A stretch of DNA of 5,039 bases. It comes from an uncultured Acidobacteriota bacterium. GTDB lineage: Bacteria > Acidobacteriota > Blastocatellia > RBC074. The DNA lies in contig CALBSU010000268.1 of assembly GCA_937967285.1 (NCBI GenBank), positions 1 to 5,039 on the forward strand, in the 5' to 3' direction. Position 1 is the first letter of the stretch, and each line of letters starts with the position of its first letter. The notes under the pieces are model-generated. The model did not search any database and was not told the DNA's origin. It was given only the letters and a program-made list of their open reading frames with translations. The position numbers were made by a program, and so were the translations under genes. This document shows positions 1 to 5,039 of the stretch, in pieces.

Positions 1-2684
1 GAGTATCTCTCCTGTTCGGAGAGTCCGGCAGGGATCTCTGCGTTCAGATTCATCGGCGGGCCGAAGCGGATTCTGACTTTCGCCAGGTGCAGTCGCCGCG
101 AGCCTCTCGGCCAGACGCGGAAGGCGCCGTCGATTGCGACGGGGATGACGGGAGCATCGAGTTCGATCGCGAGGATGGCGGCGCCGTCCTTGAAATCCTG
201 CAGTTTGCCGTCGAAGGAGCGCTGTCCTTCAGGGTAGATGTTGAGGATCCTGCCGGCGCGCAGGCCGGCGGCTCCGGCGCGCATGGCGCGCATCAGATTG
301 AGTTCCGGATCGACCGGAACGATGTTGAGCAGCCGTGCGACCCGCCGCATGAGCGGAGTCGAGAAATACTCGCTGGCGCCGACATGAAAGATGTGTTTGA
401 GAGTCCGGCGAGGGTATGTCGAGATGATCAGGAAGGCATCGATATAGCTCTGGTGGTTCGAGGCGACGATGCAGGGGCGGCGCGGATCGCGGATGTGATC
501 GAGGCCCGAAACCTCGAGTCCGAAGAGCAGTCCGGCAAGAACTCGAACGATCCTCAGCGCGAGGTATGCCAGTCCGGCGATGAACGGTTTGTCCGCGAGC
601 AGCGGTCCGGCGTCAGCCAGAGCCTCGGGTGTGGGTGCGAGCAGCTCTTTCCAGTCGATCGCGGCGGCGCGACCGGCGATCGGCGCTCCGCCTGAGGATT
701 CGCTGACCAGCGCGATCACCTCGCCGACGGTGTGAGCGGAGGCGGCTTTTTCCGGATCGATCCGCATGCCGGTCGAGCGTTCGATGGCGATCATCGTTTC
801 GGCTCGCGCCAGCGAATCGAGTCCGAGATCCAGTTCGAGGTTCATCTCGGGATGCAGCTCGACAGGATCGCGGAGGTTGCGGGCGATCTCCTCGCAGACG
901 ATGCGTCCGGGAGGCGACTGGATCAGTTCGCGGTCTTCCGGCGTCGGCGTGAACCTGTCGACGCGGCCTTTAGCATCGGCTTCGCCCGACTCCACCTCGA
1001 TCAATTTCATGACCTCGAACCGTTTGATCTTGCGGGTCGTCGTGCGTGGCAGAGGTTCGGCGCGGATGATGTAGTCGTGGACGCGCTGGTATTCCGGGAG
1101 CCGGCGGCCGAGGTCGTCCAGTTCGAACCGGATCGCCTCGCGCGAGTTGGCGATGTGGCGCGACTTGAGGTACTCGAAATCCGGGACGACGACCGCGACC
1201 AGCTTCTCGGCGCGTTCGAATGGCGTCGACGGATCGCGGACGCCGACGACGCAGACCTCGCTGACCAGCCTCGACTTGCCGTATTGCGCTTCGACGTCCT
1301 CGGGAAAGACGTTCTTGCCGGACGGCAGCTTGATGACATCCTTGCTGCGGCCGACGATGAAGAGGTGACCGCGCCGGTCGATGCGTCCCAGATCGCCTGT
1401 CCGGAACCATCCGTCCTCTGTGAATGCCTCGCGATTGGCTTCGGGGTTGTTGAGATAGCCGGGCGTCACGATCGGGCCGCGGATCAGCACCTCGCCGACG
1501 CCGTCCGGTCCGGGATCGGCGATCTCGACTCGAACATTATCGAGCGGTGAGCCGACCGATCCGATGACGTTATCCTCGAACCGCGTGATCGTCGCCGCGC
1601 CGCATGTTTCGGTCAGTCCGTATCCCTGGAGCAATGTGAATCCGAGGCGATGAAAGTCGCGCGCCACCTGCGTGTCGAAGCTCGCTCCGCCGGAGACGGT
1701 CAGCCGCAACCGGCCGCCGAATCCCTCGTGCACCTCTCTGAAAAAGATCCGGCCGAGGTTGATCCCGATGCGGTCCCTGAGCAGGCCGTTGAGCGCGAGC
1801 AGCGCACGGAAGATCCGCCGCACCATCGCGGGCCGGCGCGAGACGCCCTCGAAGATCTTTTTATGAAACAGATACCAGACTCGCGGCACTCCGATCAGCG
1901 CCGTTACTCCTGTCTCTCTGAGCGCCGACTCGATGGCGGCCGAGTTCATGTCGGTGACGAAGACGATCCGGCCGCCGACCATCGGCATGAGCCAGAGACT
2001 GATGATCTGGGAGTAGACGTGAAAGAGCGGCAGCAGCGCCAGCGCGGTCTCATCGGCGCCGATCTTCATCGCGTCCTGAATGCCGCGCGCCTCGAACCGG
2101 ATGTTGGAATGGGTCAGCGGGACGGCTTTCGGAAAGCCCGTCGTTCCTGAGGTGAACATCAGCTCGGCCAGATCGGTTGACTCGACCTCGACCGGCAGAC
2201 GTTCGAGATGTTCGACGACGGGGTTTCGCGCCCAGTCCTCGAATCTGACGCGGCCGTTCGATATTCCCTGATCGGGGCTGTTCATGACGATCGTCCGGAC
2301 GCGCCGTCCGGTCACATCGCAGACCTCTCGGAACTTCTCGATCGAGCCGGCAGAAACGAAGGCCGTCCGCGCCTCCGACTTGTCGAGGAAGTTCGCCAGC
2401 GCATCGACGGAACCCGCCGGATCGAGCGGCACCGCGACTCCGCCGCAGGCCAGGCAGGCGAAATATGCCATGACCCATTGAGGATGGTTCTCTCCGAGGA
2501 TGATCACGCGGTCGCCTTTTCCGACCGCCTCATCCGTCAGATGGCTGGCCACGCTCAGAATCTGCGCCAGCATCCCGCCGTAGGTCGTCACTTCAATCGT
2601 TCCCTGACCAGCCAGCGTCAGCGCAGTTCTCTCCGGTTGCCGGCGCGCCGTCTCAGCGACTTCGTTGAAGATTGTTCTCGCCAT
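1..2684 (-). CDS. Acyl-activating enzyme / acyl carrier / PlsC acyltransferase fusion, 3' end cut by window edge
   Basis: The product probably activates a long-chain fatty acid with ATP, loads it on its own carrier domain (or CoA/ACP), and transfers it to a lysophospholipid or glycerol-phosphate acceptor at the inner membrane. The frame is open for 894 codons from ATG 2684 to the left edge, with no stop. Domain 1 (about residues 1-560) is an AMP-forming long-chain acyl-CoA/ACP synthetase: P-loop TSGTTGFPK 178-186, [14 protein letters not shown] 354-359, WFRTGDLG 426-433, [13 protein letters not shown], and the A10 lysine K552 in [12 protein letters not shown]. Domain 2 (about 590-666) is a phosphopantetheine carrier with the attachment serine S624 in LGLDSL. 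Domain 3 (about 700 onward) is PlsC-like: hydrophobic segment 702-723, HX4D motif NHQSYID (H744, D749), YPEGQRS (E819) and FKDG from 831. All key catalytic residues are present. An in-frame TAA at 2714-2712, 30 bases upstream, supports the start; a GGAG lies about 14 bases upstream, which is rather far. E. coli Aas has the opposite order (acyltransferase first) and no carrier domain. The acyl acceptor and donor are inferred. Confidence 0.93.
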   Translation of the reverse strand, partial: MARTIFNEVAETARRQPERTALTLAGQGTIEVTTYGGMLAQILSVASHLTDEAVGKGDRVIILGENHPQWVMAYFACLACGGVAVPLDPAGSVDALANFLDKSEARTAFVSAGSIEKFREVCDVTGRRVRTIVMNSPDQGISNGRVRFEDWARNPVVEHLERLPVEVESTDLAELMFTSGTTGFPKAVPLTHSNIRFEARGIQDAMKIGADETALALLPLFHVYSQIISLWLMPMVGGRIVFVTDMNSAAIESALRETGVTALIGVPRVWYLFHKKIFEGVSRRPAMVRRIFRALLALNGLLRDRIGINLGRIFFREVHEGFGGRLRLTVSGGASFDTQVARDFHRLGFTLLQGYGLTETCGAATITRFEDNVIGSVGSPLDNVRVEIADPGPDGVGEVLIRGPIVTPGYLNNPEANREAFTEDGWFRTGDLGRIDRRGHLFIVGRSKDVIKLPSGKNVFPEDVEAQYGKSRLVSEVCVVGVRDPSTPFERAEKLVAVVVPDFEYLKSRHIANSREAIRFELDDLGRRLPEYQRVHDYIIRAEPLPRTTTRKIKRFEVMKLIEVESGEADAKGRVDRFTPTPEDRELIQSPPGRIVCEEIARNLRDPVELHPEMNLELDLGLDSLARAETMIAIERSTGMRIDPEKAASAHTVGEVIALVSESSGGAPIAGRAAAIDWKELLAPTPEALADAGPLLADKPFIAGLAYLALRIVRVLAGLLFGLEVSGLDHIRDPRRPCIVASNHQSYIDAFLIISTYPRRTLKHIFHVGASEYFSTPLMRRVARLLNIVPVDPELNLMRAMRAGAAGLRAGRILNIYPEGQRSFDGKLQDFKDGAAILAIELDAPVIPVAIDGAFRVWPRGSRRLHLAKVRIRFGPPMNLNAEIPAGLSEQERY

Positions 2685-2775
2685 AATTTTAGATTTCGCT
2701 CCTCGCCTCGATTATCAGCAAGACTGGTGCCGCAACCGATCACAACGCCTTAGCGGCGCCGACTGGGTAAAGATC

Positions 2776-2788
2776 CTCAATAATTGAG
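2776..2788. repeat. Perfect 6-1-6 inverted repeat, possible operator
   Basis: CTCAAT-A-ATTGAG is a perfect palindrome with one central base. It lies in the divergent intergenic region, 92 bases from the leftward start and about 180 bases from the rightward start. Its right arm overlaps the weak -35-like TTGAGA at 2784-2789. A short loop-less dyad of this kind suits binding of a dimeric repressor better than an RNA terminator. The function is inferred, and a 13-base dyad can arise by chance. Confidence 0.4.
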
Positions 2789-2902
2789 AAAAAGCACTCA
2801 TTGGAAAGTATTTAGCCGCCGGCTGAGCCCGTTAACCGTTGCCGGACAGGGTTTTAGATCGCCTGATATCGGCACGGTGATTGCGATGTAAATAATGAGT
2901 GA

Positions 2903-2952
2903 CTGATTGATAAATCGATAACGGAAATGAAAAGAAAAGCTTCGCTGATTGA
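2903..2952. repeat. 8-bp direct repeat CTGATTGA in the leader of the rightward genes
   Basis: CTGATTGA occurs at 2903-2910 and again at 2945-2952, starts 42 bases apart (about four helical turns), just upstream of the first rightward gene. The same face of the helix would be presented at both copies, as for a paired activator site. The repeat is short, the region is AT-rich, and chance is a real explanation. Confidence 0.2.
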
Positions 2953-2970
2953 CCATGAAAGAGGTGTTTT

Positions 2971-3474
2971 ATGAGGAGCAACAAAAAATATACGGATCTT
3001 AACTTCAGGAAGAGGGTTGATCATCAGGCGGGGAAACTGCATGCGCAGGGAGCGATGAAGGAGCCGGCGGTCTGCAGGGAGTGCGGCAATATCTATGTCA
3101 ATCGGCGCTGGGTTCGCGCCGGGACCGATATGGTTGTGACCGATCCGGAGCCGGTCCTCTGCCCGGCGTGCGTGGCCGTCCGCGACGATATAACGAGCGG
3201 GTACGTTCATCTGGAAGGGAAGTTCGTCGGCGAGCACTGGGACGAGATCAGGCGACTGCTCGACAATGAAGCCGATCGCGCCGCGGAGGACAATCCGCTG
3301 GGCCGGATCATGGCCGTCGAGAAGGAGCGCGGCGACGCCTTCACCGTCAGAACGACGACCGAACACCTGGCTAAGAGGCTAGGCGATTCGGTCCAGAAGG
3401 CGTTCAACGGCGAGATTCGCTATGACTTTTCGCACGAGAACAAGCTCGCTCACGTCTGGTGGCAGCGTAACTGA
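2971..3474 (+). CDS. BCAM0308-family zinc-ribbon protein
   Basis: This is a 167-residue soluble protein with no signal peptide or membrane segment. It carries a four-cysteine zinc ribbon, CREC (C35, C38) and CPAC (C64, C67), followed by conserved-looking blocks GYVHLEG (77-83), the acidic-basic helix with [10 protein letters not shown] (108-117), [11 protein letters not shown] (128-138) and a C-terminal aromatic HVWWQ. This arrangement and length match, from memory, the bacterial BCAM0308 family of unknown function, whose ribbon resembles that of the archaeal/eukaryal NMD3 export factor. The [11 protein letters not shown] helix plus the basic N-terminus could suggest RNA or ribosome association, but that is inference. 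The start is supported by AAAGAGGTG at 2958-2966. The first 15 codons are AT-rich and lysine/arginine-rich. It is the first gene of a probable three-gene operon; the next start is 17 bases after its stop. Confidence 0.88.
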   Translation: MRSNKKYTDLNFRKRVDHQAGKLHAQGAMKEPAVCRECGNIYVNRRWVRAGTDMVVTDPEPVLCPACVAVRDDITSGYVHLEGKFVGEHWDEIRRLLDNEADRAAEDNPLGRIMAVEKERGDAFTVRTTTEHLAKRLGDSVQKAFNGEIRYDFSHENKLAHVWWQRN

Positions 3475-3477
3475 ACC

Positions 3478-3482
3478 TGGAG
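3478..3482 (+). promoter_or_regulatory. Ribosome binding site for the 55-codon metallothionein-like gene
   Basis: TGGAG sits 9 bases before ATG 3492 and begins 3 bases after the stop codon of the upstream gene. A properly spaced site supports this very short frame as a real gene translated within the same transcript. Confidence 0.65.
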
Positions 3483-3491
3483 CGCGCTGAT

Positions 3492-3659
3492 ATGACTGAA
3501 AAGACGGACAAATGCGCCAATCCTGAATGCAACTGCCCCTCGGGGATCGACAGCGAGTACTGTTCGGAATACTGCGAGAGGGTCGTCCATGATCCCGAGG
3601 TCGGCTGCCGGTGCGGGCACGTCGAGTGCATCCGCGTCGAGGATCAGCCGACCTTCTGA
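3492..3659 (+). CDS. Prokaryotic metallothionein-like cysteine-rich protein
   Basis: This is a 55-residue cytoplasmic protein that probably binds Zn(II), Cd(II) or Cu(I) through thiolate clusters. It has eight cysteines (C8, C13, C15, C24, C28, C39, C41, C46) and two candidate ligand histidines (H33, H43). The pattern KCANPECNC, then YCSEYC, then GCRCGHVEC follows the bacterial metallothionein (SmtA/BmtA, Pfam Metallothio_Pro) plan of CAxPxCxC, YCSxxC and CGHxxC. Compared with cyanobacterial SmtA as I recall it, it lacks the second N-terminal cysteine and the last C-terminal CxC cysteine, but gains C39 in GCRCGH. The middle YCSEYC block corresponds to the treble-clef-like zinc-finger part of SmtA. 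The gene lies 17 bases after one metal-site gene and 16 bases before another, so it is probably co-transcribed with both. Its exact metal cannot be read from the sequence. The alternative is an unrelated small zinc-finger protein, which is less likely given the matching spacing. Confidence 0.83.
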   Translation: MTEKTDKCANPECNCPSGIDSEYCSEYCERVVHDPEVGCRCGHVECIRVEDQPTF

Positions 3660-3664
3660 TCGGA

Positions 3665-3670
3665 AAGGAG
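3665..3670 (+). promoter_or_regulatory. Ribosome binding site that decides the M48 protease start
   Basis: AAGGAG at 3665-3670 precedes ATG 3676 by 5 bases. A nearer ATG at 3671 reads ATG ATA TGA and stops at once, so 3676 is the real start. That start also gives a clean signal peptide. Confidence 0.75.
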
Positions 3671-3675
3671 ATGAT

Positions 3676-5039
<1,364 letters not shown>

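Larger units (their letters stand above)
2685..2970. promoter_or_regulatory. Divergent intergenic region between the acyl-activating fusion gene and the metal-binding cassette
   Basis: This 286-base gap separates two divergent genes, so it should contain both promoters. The right part (2881-2970) is only about one-third GC by hand count, clearly below the flanking coding DNA, as expected for a promoter and leader. Promoter-like hexamers are weak. On the plus strand there is TTGAGA at 2784-2789 followed, 19 bases on, by TATTTA at 2809-2814, and AATAAT at 2891-2896 without a good -35. On the minus strand a GATAAT (reverse of 2711-2716) lies about 27 bases before the leftward ATG. None is a confident sigma-70 match. 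No plausible protein or RNA gene was seen in the gap. Confidence 0.6.

Noticed and set aside
970..2478. Minus-strand frames at 970-1410, 1007-1339 and 2050-2478
   Set aside because: They overlap the real minus-strand gene in other frames, have Arg-rich composition and no domain match.
87..2753. Several plus-strand open frames of 166-272 codons (87-695, 732-1550, 1650-2150, 2208-2753) across the left half
   Set aside because: They are antisense to the acyl-activating fusion gene, whose minus-strand frame carries every expected family motif. Their translations are low-complexity Arg/Asp/Ala-rich, without recognisable domains, as expected for shadows in GC-rich coding DNA.
2818..2856. CCGGC (2819-2823) pairing with GCCGG (2841-2845), followed by a short T run, as a terminator
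   Set aside because: The stem is only 5 bp, the loop is 17 bases, the T run (2852-2855) is short and displaced, and no gene ends here because both neighbours start at this region.
2685..2970. A riboswitch or small RNA in the intergenic region
   Set aside because: No known riboswitch core was recognised and no extended conserved-looking hairpin set was seen by eye. A covariance-model scan would be decisive.
2955..3002. A 15-codon upstream frame starting at ATG 2955 and overlapping the start of the BCAM0308-family gene
   Set aside because: It has no ribosome site of its own, and the GAGGTG inside it serves ATG 2971. A regulatory leader peptide cannot be excluded, but nothing supports it.
2854..3407. 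Minus-strand frames 2854-3366 and 3207-3407
   Set aside because: They are antisense to the BCAM0308-family gene, which has a good ribosome site, a paired CxxC ribbon and family-like blocks.

Overview
This is a bacterial protein-coding window with moderately high GC. It has near-continuous coding, clear Shine-Dalgarno sites, a Sec-type signal peptide, and an acyl-ACP/phospholipid enzyme. This suits a free-living, probably Gram-negative bacterium, possibly from an uncultivated or environmental lineage. I cannot name a phylum: no rRNA, tRNA or other phylogenetic marker is present. No tRNA, CRISPR, insertion sequence, phage or toxin-antitoxin signature is visible.

Layout. Bases 1-2684 (minus strand) hold almost all of one very long gene that runs off the left edge. 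It encodes a single-chain lipid enzyme with the order AMP-forming long-chain acyl activating domain, acyl-carrier (phosphopantetheine) domain, PlsC-type glycerolipid acyltransferase domain. Bases 2685-2970 are a divergent intergenic region with an AT-rich right half, a perfect 6-1-6 palindrome and an 8-bp direct repeat. From 2971 to the right edge (plus strand) lie three tightly spaced genes, with gaps of 17 and 16 bases: a BCAM0308-family zinc-ribbon protein (167 aa), a 55-residue cysteine-rich prokaryotic metallothionein-like protein, and an exported M48-family zinc metalloprotease with an unusual N-terminal coiled coil, cut by the right edge.

How they fit together. The leftward gene looks like a self-contained fatty-acid activation and lysophospholipid acylation machine, comparable in logic to E. 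coli Aas but with reversed domain order and a built-in carrier domain. The rightward genes look like one operon whose three products all have zinc or metal-thiolate sites: a zinc ribbon, a metallothionein and a HEXXH protease. A shared metal-homeostasis or envelope-stress role is a reasonable inference, but the sequence does not prove it. The most notable points are the three-domain lipid enzyme, the consecutive metal-binding cassette, and the 55-codon metallothionein gene, which is short enough to be missed by automated calling.
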